A stretch of DNA of 64,000 nt from the NCBI RefSeq assembly GCF_001500045.1, contig NZ_LQIX01000012.1, forward strand, positions 1 to 64,000. The letters run 5' to 3'. The notes beneath the pieces are model-generated. The model did no database searches and was not told where the DNA came from. It saw only the letters and a list, made by a program, of their open reading frames with translations. Both the position numbers and the translations under genes were made by a program. This DNA comes from Mycobacterium sp. GA-1199 (lineage in GTDB: Bacteria > Actinomycetota > Actinomycetes > Mycobacteriales > Mycobacteriaceae). Positions 32,081 to 42,602 of this stretch are shown piece after piece (position 1 is the first letter of the stretch; every line of letters starts with the position of its first letter).

Positions 32081-33220
32081 GTGAGTTCGTCACCGGGCGA
32101 CCTCGACCAGGGTGGTCTGGAACAGGTCTCGAGGGTCGACCGCGTCGCGTCGCTGACGGGCATCCGGGCCGTCGCAGCGTTGTTGGTGACGGCCACCCAC
32201 GCCGCATACGGCACCGGCGCCTACAACCGGGGATACGTCGGGCTGGTGTTCGCGCGCATGGAGATCGGCGTGGCGATCTTCTTCGTGCTGTCGGGCTTCC
32301 TGCTGTTCAATGGATGGGTACGGGCCGCGGCGAGCGGCACTGCCCCGCCGCGGACGCGTCGATATGCGCGAAACCGATTGCGTCGCATCATGCCGGCCTA
32401 CGTGGTGACGGTGCTGCTGGCGTTCGCACTGTACGAGTTCCGCACCATCGAACCCAATCCCGGCCACACCTGGCACGGCCTGGTGCGTAACCTCACGCTC
32501 ACCCAGATCTACAGCTCCAACTACATCACGGCCTACATGCATCAGGGGCTGACCCAGATGTGGAGTCTCGCGGTCGAAGTGGCGTTCTACGCCGTGCTGC
32601 CCGTGCTGGCCTACCTGCTGCTGGTCGTGCTGTGCCGGCGCCGGTGGCGCCCCGGTGTGCTGTTGGCCGCGCTGGCGGTGCTCGGTGTGCTGAGCCCGCT
32701 GTGGCTCGTCATCATCCACACGACGGATTGGCTGCCCAACGGCGCAGGGCTGTGGCTGCCGCACTACTTGGTGTGGTTCGTCGGCGGGATGACCCTCAGT
32801 GTGCTGGCGCGCACGGACTTTCGGTGTTACGCACTGATCGCGCTGCCGCTCGCGGTGGCGATGTACCTGGTGGTGTCGACGCCGATCGCCGGACGCGTCG
32901 ACGCGCCCGCGCTCGACCTCGGACAGGACATCGCCAAGGTGATGTTCTACGCGGCAATCGCGACACTGGTTGTCGCGCCGTTGGCCCTCGGCGACAAAGG
33001 CTGGTACGCAGCGCTACTCAGCAGCCGACCGATGGTGTGGCTCGGCGAGATCTCCTACGAGATCTTCCTGTTGCACGTGATCGTGATGGAGATCGCGATG
33101 GTGTCGGTGCTGCAGTGGCGGGTGTACACCGGTTCGGTGGCGGTGCTGTTCGTCGTGACCCTGGTTTTGACGATTCCGGTTGCGTGGCTTCTGCATCGGC
33201 TGACCCGTCCGCGCGGCTGA
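32081..33220 (+). CDS. Membrane acyltransferase (Acyltransferase_3, OafA-like)
   Basis: Encodes 379 aa from GTG. About ten membrane helices are visible. The family signature is clear: SLTGIRAVAALLVTATHAA with the catalytic-type histidine, EIGVAIFFVLSGFLLF, RRYARNRLRRIMPAY, the mid-chain MWSLAVEVAFYAVLP, and the late WLGEISYEIFLLH. These enzymes transfer acetyl or other acyl groups to sugars at the membrane. Acceptor and donor are unknown; envelope glycolipids are a reasonable guess for a mycobacterium. Likely follows the catalase gene on one transcript, 28 bp apart. Confidence 0.88.
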   Translation: MSSSPGDLDQGGLEQVSRVDRVASLTGIRAVAALLVTATHAAYGTGAYNRGYVGLVFARMEIGVAIFFVLSGFLLFNGWVRAAASGTAPPRTRRYARNRLRRIMPAYVVTVLLAFALYEFRTIEPNPGHTWHGLVRNLTLTQIYSSNYITAYMHQGLTQMWSLAVEVAFYAVLPVLAYLLLVVLCRRRWRPGVLLAALAVLGVLSPLWLVIIHTTDWLPNGAGLWLPHYLVWFVGGMTLSVLARTDFRCYALIALPLAVAMYLVVSTPIAGRVDAPALDLGQDIAKVMFYAAIATLVVAPLALGDKGWYAALLSSRPMVWLGEISYEIFLLHVIVMEIAMVSVLQWRVYTGSVAVLFVVTLVLTIPVAWLLHRLTRPRG

Positions 33221-33268
33221 CCTGCGGTGACAGGTTTGGTGAGCCGAAAGCGGGGTATCAACCTCGGC

Positions 33269-33391
33269 ATGAGGATGATTGGGTCTCTGTTGGCGCGGCA
33301 TCCGGGACTGTACGACGTGCTCGATGCCTTCATCGAGTTCGGCTATCAGCGTTGGTCGTTCGGTCGCAACGGATCCGGGGCGCCGCGTTGA
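33269..33391 (+). CDS. Possible 40-residue protein overlapping a converging methyltransferase gene
   Basis: An open frame starts MRMIGSLLARHPGLYDVLDA and continues FIEFGYQRWSFGRNGSGAPR. It has a helical, amphipathic look with a mix of Leu, Arg and aromatic residues unlike random GC-rich frames. An AAGCGGGG sequence lies upstream at a distance longer than usual. The last 46 bases overlap the 3' end of the minus-strand methyltransferase gene. It may be a true small protein or the tail of a decayed gene. I do not recognise it. Confidence 0.3.
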   Translation: MRMIGSLLARHPGLYDVLDAFIEFGYQRWSFGRNGSGAPR

Positions 33392-34161
33392 GCCACCACG
33401 ACCTGAGGGCTCAACAATCCGCCGCGTAGCTCGACCTCGATAGTGGGGTCGGCATACGCCGCCAGTGCGCGCAGCGCCGACGGACTGTAGGAGCGGAGCG
33501 AGCTGATGACGCCGTCGTGGACGAACGGCACTATCGCGGCGAACGGAAGCATGGTCGCCAGGCGCACGAGATGCAGCGGTGAGGGCGGGCGGGGCAAGTC
33601 GATGACCAACAACTTGCCGGCCACCCGGGTGCCTTCCGACATCGCCCGCGCGGCCGCCGCAGGCGGCAGGTGATGAAACGACAGCGCGAAGACCGCGAGG
33701 TCGAACGAGGCGTCGGCGACGTCGATCGCCGTGGCGTCCATCTCCCGAATCGTTGCGCGTGGATGCCCACCCAGCTCGCTCGCGTCCATCGCCGCCACGT
33801 TCGCCGCGTCCACATCGGTGACGGTCAACTTCGCCGAGGGGTGCCAGTCGAGCAGCTTGCGCGACAGCGCCCCGTGGCCCGCCCCCAGCTCGAGGATCCT
33901 CGGATCCGCGACGTCTTCGACCTCTGCGAGCGCGATCTCGGCGAACCGCTCGGTGTTGCCGAACCATCCGCCGGTCAATTCGAGCGCGCGGATCACGCGG
34001 CGTTTGCGCTCGGCGTCGCCCGGCGCGCCGGATTCGCGGTCCAGGTACTCGAGCCGATCGGTCTGCAACAGGCGGTCCAGGCATGACGCGTCGGGCCCGC
34101 CGCGCGGCATGCGGTCGATGCCGGGCGTTCTCGTTTCAATCCCGGCGGGCTTTTCGGCCAT
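33346..34161 (-). CDS. Class I SAM-dependent methyltransferase
   Basis: Encodes 271 aa. The SAM-binding loop ILELGAGHGALSRKLLD is followed by VTDVDAANVAAM (acidic residue for the ribose) and the post-II region DLAVFALSFHHLPPAAAARAM, as in ubiE-like enzymes. It probably corresponds to H37Rv Rv3699. Start MAEKPAG is preferred because a GGA lies nearby; an ATG three codons upstream, 38 bases from the glpK start on the other strand, is possible. The first 30 residues look disordered. Substrate unknown. Confidence 0.8.
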   Translation of the reverse strand: MAEKPAGIETRTPGIDRMPRGGPDASCLDRLLQTDRLEYLDRESGAPGDAERKRRVIRALELTGGWFGNTERFAEIALAEVEDVADPRILELGAGHGALSRKLLDWHPSAKLTVTDVDAANVAAMDASELGGHPRATIREMDATAIDVADASFDLAVFALSFHHLPPAAAARAMSEGTRVAGKLLVIDLPRPPSPLHLVRLATMLPFAAIVPFVHDGVISSLRSYSPSALRALAAYADPTIEVELRGGLLSPQVVVAQRGAPDPLRPNDQR

Positions 34162-34207
34162 GTAGTCCATGATGGACGACGGACCGCAGCAAAGAGGGGA
34201 GTGCGCG

Positions 34208-35734
34208 TTGGCTCAAAATGCCGAGTTCGTCGCCGCCATCGACCAGGGCACCACGAGCACCCGATGCATGATCTTCGACCACGGCGGCGCCGAGATCGGA
34301 CGCCATCAGCTCGAGCACGAGCAGATCCTGCCCAAGGCCGGGTGGGTCGAGCACAATCCCGTCGAGATCTGGGAGCGCACCGCGGCGGTGATCATGTCCG
34401 CGCTCAACAAGACGAACCTGTCGGCAACCGACCTCGCTGCGCTCGGCATCACGAACCAGCGCGAGACGGCGCTGGTGTGGAACAAGCGGACCGGCCGACC
34501 GTATTACAACGCGATCGTGTGGCAGGACACCCGCACCGACCGCATCGCCTCGGCACTGGACCGCGACGGTCGCGGCGACGTCATCCGCCGCAAGGCCGGC
34601 CTGCCCCCCGCGACTTACTTCTCCGGCGGCAAGGTGCAATGGATCCTGGAGAACGTCGACGGGGTACGTCGCGACGCCGAGAACGGTGACGCGCTCTTCG
34701 GTACGCCGGACTCCTGGGTGCTGTGGAACCTGACCGGGGGAACCCGCGGCGGGACGCACATCACCGACGTCACCAACGCCAGCCGCACCATGCTGATGAA
34801 CCTGGAGACTCTGGATTGGGACGACGAGCTGTTGTCGTTCTTCGGCATTCCGCGACAGATGTTGCCCGAGATCAAGCCGTCGTCATGCCCGGGGTCCTAC
34901 GGCATCACCCGCGACGACGGGCCCGTTGCCGGCCAGGTGCCGCTGACCGGTGCGCTCGGTGACCAGCAGGCGGCGATGGTCGGACAGGTGTGTCTGAACG
35001 CCGGGGAGGCCAAGAACACCTACGGCACAGGCAATTTCCTGCTCCTCAACACCGGCGAGAAGATCGTCCGGTCGGAGAACGGGCTGTTGACCACGGTCTG
35101 CTACCAGTTCGGTGACGCGAAACCCGTTTACGCTCTGGAGGGTTCGATCGCGGTCACCGGTTCGGCCGTGCAGTGGCTGCGTGATCAGCTCGGCATCATC
35201 CGCGACGCCGCGCACAGCGAACCACTCGCCCGGGAGGTGTCCGATAACGGCGGGGTCTACTTCGTGCCGGCGTTCTCGGGACTCTTTGCACCGTACTGGC
35301 GTTCGGATGCCCGCGGTGCGATCGTCGGCCTGTCGCGGTACAACACGAACGCGCACCTGGCCCGCGCGACGCTGGAGGCGATCTGCTACCAGAGCCGCGA
35401 CGTCGTCGATGCGATGGAAGCCGACTCCGGTGTGCACATGGAGCTGCTCAAGGTCGACGGCGGTATCACCGCCAACGACCTGTGCATGCAGATCCAAGCC
35501 GACGTGCTCGGTGTCGAGGTGGTCAAGCCGGTCGTCGCCGAGACCACGGCCTTGGGTGCGGCCTATGCCGCCGGGCTGGCGGTCGGGTTCTGGGAGAACG
35601 GCGACGACCTGCGCGCCAACTGGCAGGAAGGCAAGCGCTGGACCCCGTCGTGGAGCGACGAGCAGCGTGAATCCGGTTATGCCGGTTGGCAGAAGGCGGT
35701 GCAGCGCACGCTGGACTGGGTCGACGTCGAGTAG
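34208..35734 (+). CDS. glpK: Glycerol kinase
   Basis: Encodes 508 aa from TTG. It phosphorylates glycerol to glycerol 3-phosphate. The FGGY family landmarks are [50 protein letters not shown], the phosphate loop [12 protein letters not shown] and [19 protein letters not shown]. The TTG is chosen because GAGGGGAG sits six bases before it and the resulting start ([15 protein letters not shown]) lines up with GlpK of M. tuberculosis. Its promoter region overlaps the start of the divergent methyltransferase gene. Confidence 0.96.
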   Translation: MAQNAEFVAAIDQGTTSTRCMIFDHGGAEIGRHQLEHEQILPKAGWVEHNPVEIWERTAAVIMSALNKTNLSATDLAALGITNQRETALVWNKRTGRPYYNAIVWQDTRTDRIASALDRDGRGDVIRRKAGLPPATYFSGGKVQWILENVDGVRRDAENGDALFGTPDSWVLWNLTGGTRGGTHITDVTNASRTMLMNLETLDWDDELLSFFGIPRQMLPEIKPSSCPGSYGITRDDGPVAGQVPLTGALGDQQAAMVGQVCLNAGEAKNTYGTGNFLLLNTGEKIVRSENGLLTTVCYQFGDAKPVYALEGSIAVTGSAVQWLRDQLGIIRDAAHSEPLAREVSDNGGVYFVPAFSGLFAPYWRSDARGAIVGLSRYNTNAHLARATLEAICYQSRDVVDAMEADSGVHMELLKVDGGITANDLCMQIQADVLGVEVVKPVVAETTALGAAYAAGLAVGFWENGDDLRANWQEGKRWTPSWSDEQRESGYAGWQKAVQRTLDWVDVE

Positions 35735-35741
35735 TGACAAA

Positions 35742-36623
35742 TCATGAGGCGGCGGCGTCGAGTTCGCGTCTGGTTGCGTCGTCGAGGTCGATGCCGGCGA
35801 CGGCCGTGTTCTCCTCCAGATGGGTCACCGACGACGTGCCCGGGATCAGCAGCACGTTCGGTGCGACGTTCAGCGTCCACGCGAGCACGATCTGCGCCGG
35901 TGTGCGACCGAGCTTCTCGGCCTCCCGCTTGACCGCCGAATGCCCGAGCACCGGGTTGTCCGGTGAGAACGCCGAACCCAGCGGGAAGAACGGCACGAAC
36001 GCGATATCGCGTTCGATGCACGCGTCGAGCACCGGCTGTGAACTGCGGTCGATGAGGTTGTAGGCGTTCTGCACGCAGACGATCTCGGTGCGGTCCACCG
36101 CGACCCGCAGATGCTCGGCACTGATGCTGCTCAGCCCGATGCCGCCGATCAGCCCCTCGTCGCGCGCCTTGATCATCGCCGTGAGCTGACGGTCGAACAG
36201 TTCCCGATTCTCGACGCGGGTGGGCGTGCTGATGCCGTCGTCGGCGAAGACGCGCAGGTTCACCGCGGCCAGGCGGTCGGTGCCGAGCGTGGCGAGGTTC
36301 TCCTCGAGTTGCCTGCGCAGATCGTCGGGGTCCTGGGCGGGCAGCCACTCACCGTGGGGTCCGCGTACGCCACCGACCTTGCTGACCAGTGCCAGGTCTG
36401 CGGGGTAGGGATGCAGCGCCTCGCGTATCAGTTCGTTCGCGACCTTCGGACCGTAGATCTGCGCGGTGTCGATGTGGTTGATGCCGAGTTCGACCACCCG
36501 CCGAAGCACGGCCAGCGCCTGGTCACGATCGCGTGGCGGGCCGAAGACACCCGGACCCGGCAGTTGCATGGCGCCGAAGCCGACGCGTCCGACATGGAAT
36601 GAGCCCAGCGGGAAGGTTTGCAT
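35742..36623 (-). CDS. Aldo/keto reductase
   Basis: Encodes 293 aa from the ATG giving MQTFPLGSFHVGRVG. The AKR catalytic set is visible: D-T-A-Q-I-Y-G-P (aspartate and tyrosine), then ALVSKVGG with the lysine, and a cofactor-binding GTSSVTHLEEN segment near the end. The histidine expected after the lysine is not clear: the matching strand reads AVNLRVF. These enzymes reduce carbonyls with NADPH. Genes on both sides are conserved envelope genes, so it is an insertion relative to H37Rv. It lies 18 bp behind the RDD gene and may be co-transcribed with it. Confidence 0.87.
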   Translation of the reverse strand: MQTFPLGSFHVGRVGFGAMQLPGPGVFGPPRDRDQALAVLRRVVELGINHIDTAQIYGPKVANELIREALHPYPADLALVSKVGGVRGPHGEWLPAQDPDDLRRQLEENLATLGTDRLAAVNLRVFADDGISTPTRVENRELFDRQLTAMIKARDEGLIGGIGLSSISAEHLRVAVDRTEIVCVQNAYNLIDRSSQPVLDACIERDIAFVPFFPLGSAFSPDNPVLGHSAVKREAEKLGRTPAQIVLAWTLNVAPNVLLIPGTSSVTHLEENTAVAGIDLDDATRRELDAAAS

Positions 36624-36640
36624 ACTCAATCCGTACACCC

Positions 36641-37504
36641 TCAGCCCGGCGGTGCGAAGCCGCCGGGATCGGATGGGGTCGAACTTTGCTGCGGCGGTGC
36701 GGGATACCCGCTCGCGGACGGTGGGGGACTGGGCCATGGCGGCGGTGCGGGCGCCACCTGCAGCCGCGCCAGTTCACGGCGGTGGCGCTCGGCCAGCACC
36801 GCTGCGAGCACCAGATGCGGCGGTGTCCCGGGAGGCGGGGGCGGCGAGATCTGCGCGACGACGTCGGCGGTGATGCGATACGCCATCTGATCTCGCACCG
36901 CCGGATGCAATTGCGCTGCGCGGCCGAGGAACTGGCGTGCCAGCTCGGCCTGCTCCGGGTGCAGCCCGGAGAGCTGTAACGACGACGCCCACCAGGCCAG
37001 CTGCGGCGGCATCGGCGGTGGAGGCGACATCCGCGGTGTGCGCTCGCTGATCACGATGGTCCCCGCGAAGATGTCCCCCAGCCGCTTTCCTTTGGCCGAC
37101 AACAGGCTGCTGATCACCGCAGGACCGCCGGCCAGCATCCAGATCTCGATCACACCGGACAACGCGCGGAAGAACGCCTGCCGAAACCGTTCTGGGCCAC
37201 CGTCTTCGGAAACCACCCGAAGGCCCATCGCCATCTTGCCCAGGGACCGCCCCCGGGTCGCGGTCTCGAACACGAGCGGATATCCCAGCAGGGCGAGCAC
37301 GGTGAAGATGATCAGCACGGCCCCCGACAACGCCGGGTCCAACTGGGTCAGCGTCAGGCTGAAGAGCAGGATGCCGATCAGGTAGAGCAGGAACACGACC
37401 GTGATGTCGATCAGAGCGGCGACGGCGCGCACCGGAAGCTGCGCGATCTGGACGTCGAGGACCACCGCGTCACCGGTTACGACGGGTTCCTGCTGCCAGA
37501 CCAT
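36641..37504 (-). CDS. RDD-domain membrane protein
   Basis: Encodes 287 aa, like H37Rv Rv3695. Three membrane helices form the RDD domain at the N-terminal side: AVAALIDITVVFLLYLIGILLF, AVLIIFTVLALLGYPLVFE and GRSLGKMAMGLRVVSEDG. After the domain comes a hydrophilic segment (about residues 190-250) and a long Pro-rich tail (PPPPPGTPPHLVL, APPPWPSPPPS). Function is unknown; some RDD proteins act as ion exchangers. Divergent neighbour is the SpoIIM-like gene. Confidence 0.88.
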   Translation of the reverse strand: MVWQQEPVVTGDAVVLDVQIAQLPVRAVAALIDITVVFLLYLIGILLFSLTLTQLDPALSGAVLIIFTVLALLGYPLVFETATRGRSLGKMAMGLRVVSEDGGPERFRQAFFRALSGVIEIWMLAGGPAVISSLLSAKGKRLGDIFAGTIVISERTPRMSPPPPMPPQLAWWASSLQLSGLHPEQAELARQFLGRAAQLHPAVRDQMAYRITADVVAQISPPPPPGTPPHLVLAAVLAERHRRELARLQVAPAPPPWPSPPPSASGYPAPPQQSSTPSDPGGFAPPG

Positions 37505-37532
37505 AAGCGTCAACGCTACTAGGATTGCGCGC
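37505..37532. promoter_or_regulatory. 28-bp divergent promoter region with two leaderless-type -10 elements
   Basis: The start codons of two divergent genes are only 28 bp apart. On the plus strand TAGGAT sits seven bases before the GTG; on the minus strand TAGCGT sits eight bases before the ATG. Both fit the TANNNT -10 element at the spacing of leaderless mycobacterial transcripts, whose first base is the start codon. The two promoters must overlap, so one RNA polymerase will exclude the other. Confidence 0.65.
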
Positions 37533-38525
37533 GTGGATGTCGACGCGTTCGTGCTCGCGCACCGTCCGACGTGGGACCGGCTCGAGCACCTGATCAAGCG
37601 GCGTCGACAGCTCACCGGCCCCGAAGTCGACGAGCTGGTCGACCTCTACCAGCGTGTGTCGACGCATCTGTCGATCGTGCGCACCGCGAACGCGGACCCC
37701 GTGGTCATCGGCCGGCTTTCGGGGCTGGTCGCGCAGGCGCGAGCCGCGGTGACGGGCGCCCACGCCCCGCTGTGGCGTGAGTTTCTGCGGTTCTGGACGG
37801 TGTCGTTCCCGGTCGTCGCCTACCGGTCGCGGTGGTGGTGGCTGAGCACCGCCGTCGCGTTCTTCGCGGTGGCCGCCCTGATCGCGGTGTGGGTTTCGGG
37901 CAGCCCGGAAGTGCGAGCCATGATCGGAACGGCCGACGAGATCGACCAGATGGTCAACAACGACTTCGCGGCGTATTACAGCGAGCACCCGGCAGGCTCG
38001 TTCGCACTGCAGGTTTGGGTGAACAACGCCTGGATTGCGTTGCAGTGCCTCGGGTTTGCGATTCTGCTCGGCATTCCCATCCCCTACGTGATTCTCCAGA
38101 ACGCCGCCAACCTGGGGGTGGCGGCGGGTCTGATGTTCGGTGCGGGCAAAGGCGACATCTTCCTCGGCCTGATCACTCCGCACGGTCTGCTCGAGCTGAC
38201 CGCGGTGTTCCTGGCGGCCGGGGCGGGGATGCGGCTGGGCTGGAACGTGATCTCACCGGGTGACCGGCCACGGGGACAGGTGCTCGCCGAGCAGGGTCGC
38301 GCGATCGGCGCGGTGGCCGGCGGTCTGGTGGCGATCCTGTTGATCTCCGGCCTCATCGAGGCGCTCGTGACGCCCTCGCCGTTACCGACCGCGGCGCGCA
38401 TCGCCATCGGTGTGGCCGCCGAGATCGCGTTCCTCGGCTACATCTTCTACTACGGGCGAAAGGCCGAGCGCGCCGGTGAGACCGGAGACGTCGAGGACGC
38501 GCCCGACGTCGTACCGATCGGCTAG
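37533..38525 (+). CDS. SpoIIM-like (DUF95) integral membrane protein
   Basis: Encodes 330 aa, the same length as H37Rv Rv3694c. A long N-terminal cytoplasmic segment (RRRQLTGPEVDELVDLYQRVSTHLSIVR) precedes about five membrane helices: WWLSTAVAFFAVAALIAVWV, ALQCLGFAILLGIPIPYVIL, GLITPHGLLELTAVFLAAGAG and two C-terminal ones. The conserved DUF95 motif HGLLELTA is present. In endospore formers SpoIIM promotes peptidoglycan hydrolysis; in mycobacteria its role is unknown. Start GTG. Its stop shares the CTAG tetranucleotide with the converging DUF58 gene. Confidence 0.88.
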   Translation: MDVDAFVLAHRPTWDRLEHLIKRRRQLTGPEVDELVDLYQRVSTHLSIVRTANADPVVIGRLSGLVAQARAAVTGAHAPLWREFLRFWTVSFPVVAYRSRWWWLSTAVAFFAVAALIAVWVSGSPEVRAMIGTADEIDQMVNNDFAAYYSEHPAGSFALQVWVNNAWIALQCLGFAILLGIPIPYVILQNAANLGVAAGLMFGAGKGDIFLGLITPHGLLELTAVFLAAGAGMRLGWNVISPGDRPRGQVLAEQGRAIGAVAGGLVAILLISGLIEALVTPSPLPTAARIAIGVAAEIAFLGYIFYYGRKAERAGETGDVEDAPDVVPIG

Positions 38526-39843
38526 AGCCGGCCGGTGGCCTTCAGCGCCAGGTAGTGGTCGGCCAAGGCGGGCGCCAGCTCCTCGGGTGCGGCGTCGACC
38601 ACATCGACGCCGCGGCGCCGCAAGCGAGACCCGATGGCACGCCGCTCGTTGCGCGCTCGTTCGGCTGCCGCCGCCGCGTAGACCTGCGGGGCGTCGGCGC
38701 GGCCGGCGGCAAGCGCCTCGACCCGGGGGTCGGCCACCGCGGCCACGAGCACCGCGTGCTTGGCCGTCAGCTGCCCAAGCACGGTCATCAGGCCCTCGTC
38801 CAGCGCCGACGCGTTCAAGTCGGTGAGCAACACCACCAGCGCATGCCTGCGGACGCGGCGCAGCACCGCTGCCACCATCGCGCCCGCGTCGGACTCGATC
38901 AGCGCCGGCTCGATCGGCGCCATCGCAGCGACCAGCTGAGCCAGAAGGTCGGTGCGTGAGGCGTTGAACACGGCGGCCCTGGTGACGCGGTCGTGGGCCA
39001 GGAAGTCGACGTGGTCACCCGCGCGCGAGGCCAGCGCGGCCAGCAGCAGCGCGGCGTCCATGGACCAGTCCAGCCGCGGCCACCCCGACGGGTCGTTCGA
39101 GGTGGGATCGATGCCGACGCGGCCCGCCGAGGTGCGACCGGTGTCGAGCACGATCACCACACGCTGGTCCCGTTCCGGGCGCCACGTCCTGACCACGACG
39201 TCGGCGCGGCGGGCAGAGGCGCGCCAGTCGATCGACCTGACGTCGTCGCCGATCACGTATTCACGCAGCGAGTCGAACTCCGTGCCCTGCCCCCGAATGA
39301 GGACGGGTGTATTGCCCTCCAGTTCACGGAGTTTGGCCAGCCGAGCGGGAAGGTGCTTGCGCGACAGGAACGGCGGCAGAATCCGGACCCGCCACGGCAC
39401 CCGGTGCGAGCTCTGCCGTCCGGCCAGCCCGAGCGGTCCGGTCGCGCGAGCCGTCACCAACGATGACTCCTGGTCGCCGCGTCGTACGGGCTGCAATGTC
39501 GTCTCGACTCGACTTCGTTGACCCGCAGCCAGATTCACCGGATGAACACGCGGATGGGCCCGCGTGCTCGGCGGCCACGCGTCACGCACGACACCCTTGA
39601 TTCGGCGTTTGCCGGCGTTCTCGATCAGCAGCGCCACCGTGACGTCCTGGCCCAGCCGGGCGGTGGTGTCGCCGGACCGGGTGAACCGCACGCGGCGGGT
39701 GTCTCCGGCCAGTGCGGTGTCGAGCGCGATCAGTACGACGAGCGCACCGAGCAGGACGGCGAACGTGGACGCCGGCTGAGGAGAGACCGCGATCGGCAGG
39801 ACGCAGACCAGTGCGACCAGCGCGGAGCGTCCGGTGAGGATCA

Positions 39844-39844
<1 letters not shown>
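38522..39844 (-). CDS. DUF58 protein
   Basis: Encodes 440 aa from GTG, like H37Rv Rv3693. Two N-terminal membrane helices lead into a vWA-like DUF58 domain with its signature GTEFDSLREYVIGDDVRSID and ASARRADVVVRTW. Then DQRVVIVLDTGRTSAGR resembles the MIDAS start of vWA domains. DUF58 proteins regularly accompany MoxR ATPases. The start overlaps the moxR stop by one base. Confidence 0.9.
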
Positions 39845-40802
<958 letters not shown>

Positions 40803-40806
<4 letters not shown>

Positions 40807-41951
40807 GAGTGTGCGACCTGCCTTTCGATGTTGTCGAGTGCGCGTGCGAGATCGACCAGTTCGGCGTCGTCGCCGGGCGGCGGACCGAACAAGATGTGCG
40901 CGGCCGTCTGGGGATGGACGCCGCTGTGCGCGGCGACGGCCTGGACCAGCGCGGCCGGGTCGGGGTTGACGCCCAGGCCGAGGCGGGGCTGCATGCGCTG
41001 CAGCGCCGCGGTGCGCAGCGCGTCTGCCGCACTGTCGCGGGCACGACGCGAGCGGTAGAGCCGGCCGCGTCCCTCCACGGTTTCGGAGGCTCGCACGACG
41101 ACGGGCAGGCGTTCGGCGACCAGTGGACCGATGCGGCGGCCCTTCCAGAGCGCCAGCAGCACGACCACCGCGACCAGCTGCCACATCACCCAGCTCACGT
41201 GGTCGGGTGCGAGGTCGAACAGGCTTGCCGCGCCATCGGATTCGCCCTCGGTGACCTGCGGCGCATACCAGATCATGCGCGGGTTCGTGCCTGCGAGGTT
41301 CATCGCGAGCGCCGCGTTACCGGCCTTGGGCAATCCGCGGTTCGTCATGAACCCGGAATCGCCGACCAGCGTGATATCCCGGCCATCGGCGGTGTAGCGG
41401 ACCAATGCGCCCTCGTAGCAGCGGGTCAGGTCGATGTCCTCACCGGAGGCCTCGTAGGCGTCGCTCACGCTGAACTGGACGGCCCCGGCGCGGGTGGCCT
41501 CCCGAAGATCACAGTCCGGGCGCTCGCCACCGCCGAACGTGGTGGCCCCACTCAGCTTCACCTCAGGCGCCAGGGCCTCGCGGGTGCGTGAGTTGGGTTG
41601 TACCAGCAGGCGATCACCCGGTACGCGTGCGAGGCGTTCGAGCACGGCGTCGTCGACGAGGTGGTAGGTCTGCACCACGACCAGCAGGGTGTCGGGACGG
41701 GCGGCCGCCTCCACCGCGGCCACGTCAGGTGCTTCGACGACATCGACACCGTTCTCCCGCAGCAGCGTCATCAAGGCGCGCGTCCCGTCCGGTCCGGTGG
41801 AGTTCGGGTCCATCCAGCCGCCGGGACGTGGCGCGGTCAGATAGGCGCTGAGAACGGCGATCGCGACGATGACGGCCAGTGCCAACACGATCCAGCGCGC
41901 TCGACGCCATCGTGTGCGCAGCGTGGGCTCCAGGGCGGTGTCGGTGGTCAT
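40803..41951 (-). CDS. DUF4350 membrane protein
   Basis: Encodes 382 aa, like H37Rv Rv3691. Two membrane helices (IVLALAVIVAIAVLSAYL near the start and VSWVMWQLVAVVVLLALW at about residues 245-262) enclose an outer domain. The DUF4350 region (PNSTGPDGTRALMTLLRENGVDVVEAPD ... DTLLVVVQTYHLVDDAVLERL) resembles a glutamine-amidotransferase-like fold without catalytic residues. The ATG overlaps the stop of the DUF4129 gene (ATGA). It probably presents a surface domain controlled by the MoxR/DUF58 pair. Confidence 0.88.
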
Positions 41952-42601
41952 CGGACCTCGGCCCACCCGTCCGTCGCGGCAGGCGCGGCAGCGGTGGCGG
42001 CGGCCACCGGAGCGCGCGACCTCACGTGGTCGTCGAGATCGGCGACCAGCCGGTAGGCCGACTCGGTGCCCGGCATCTCGCCATAAGTGACGTCATTGAA
42101 TGCGGTTGCCGCAGAGGAGAGTTCATCCATCAGATGGGGAAGCTCTCGGCCGGCGTCACGCGCGAGCTCGGTTGCGGTGCGGCCGGGGACCGGGTCGAGC
42201 ACACCGGTCTCCTCCAACTGTCGGGCGACGGCGCGCAGCCGGTGCCGGATGGCCGCGGCCCAGTCCGCTGTCGTCGCGCACTGTTCCGCCGCCGCGCGAT
42301 GCTGCGCGGCGGTCATGTCGTGCTCGCCGAACAACGCCTCGGCGTGGCCGCGGGCCGTTCGCATGGTCCGGCGCCCGATCCGGATCGCCGCGACCACTCC
42401 AATGGCCACGAGGATCAGCAGGACCGTGATCGTCACCCAGCCGCCCGGTATCGACGCGCCCTCCGCGGCCAGCCGGTAGATCAGATCGTCGATCCATTCG
42501 CTGAAGCGGTCGGTCAGGGAAGGCTTGGGGTATATCGGCTTTGCGAGCTCGCGCTGCGCCGCATCGTGCGCGGCATCACTGTCGATGTCTACTGTCGGCA
42601 C
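41948..42601 (-). CDS. DUF4129 membrane protein
   Basis: Encodes 217 aa from GTG, like H37Rv Rv3690. One membrane helix (GGWVTITVLLILVAIGVVAAIRIGRR) is followed by the DUF4129 domain (QHRAAAEQCATTADWAAAIRHRLRAVARQLEETGVLDPVPGRTA TELARDAGRELP). The domain is found beside transglutaminase-like and MoxR proteins. It starts one base after the preceding membrane-protein gene stops, so it belongs to the same operon. Function not established. Confidence 0.85.
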   Translation of the reverse strand: MPTVDIDSDAAHDAAQRELAKPIYPKPSLTDRFSEWIDDLIYRLAAEGASIPGGWVTITVLLILVAIGVVAAIRIGRRTMRTARGHAEALFGEHDMTAAQHRAAAEQCATTADWAAAIRHRLRAVARQLEETGVLDPVPGRTATELARDAGRELPHLMDELSSAATAFNDVTYGEMPGTESAYRLVADLDDHVRSRAPVAAATAAAPAATDGWAEVR

Positions 42602-42602
42602 G

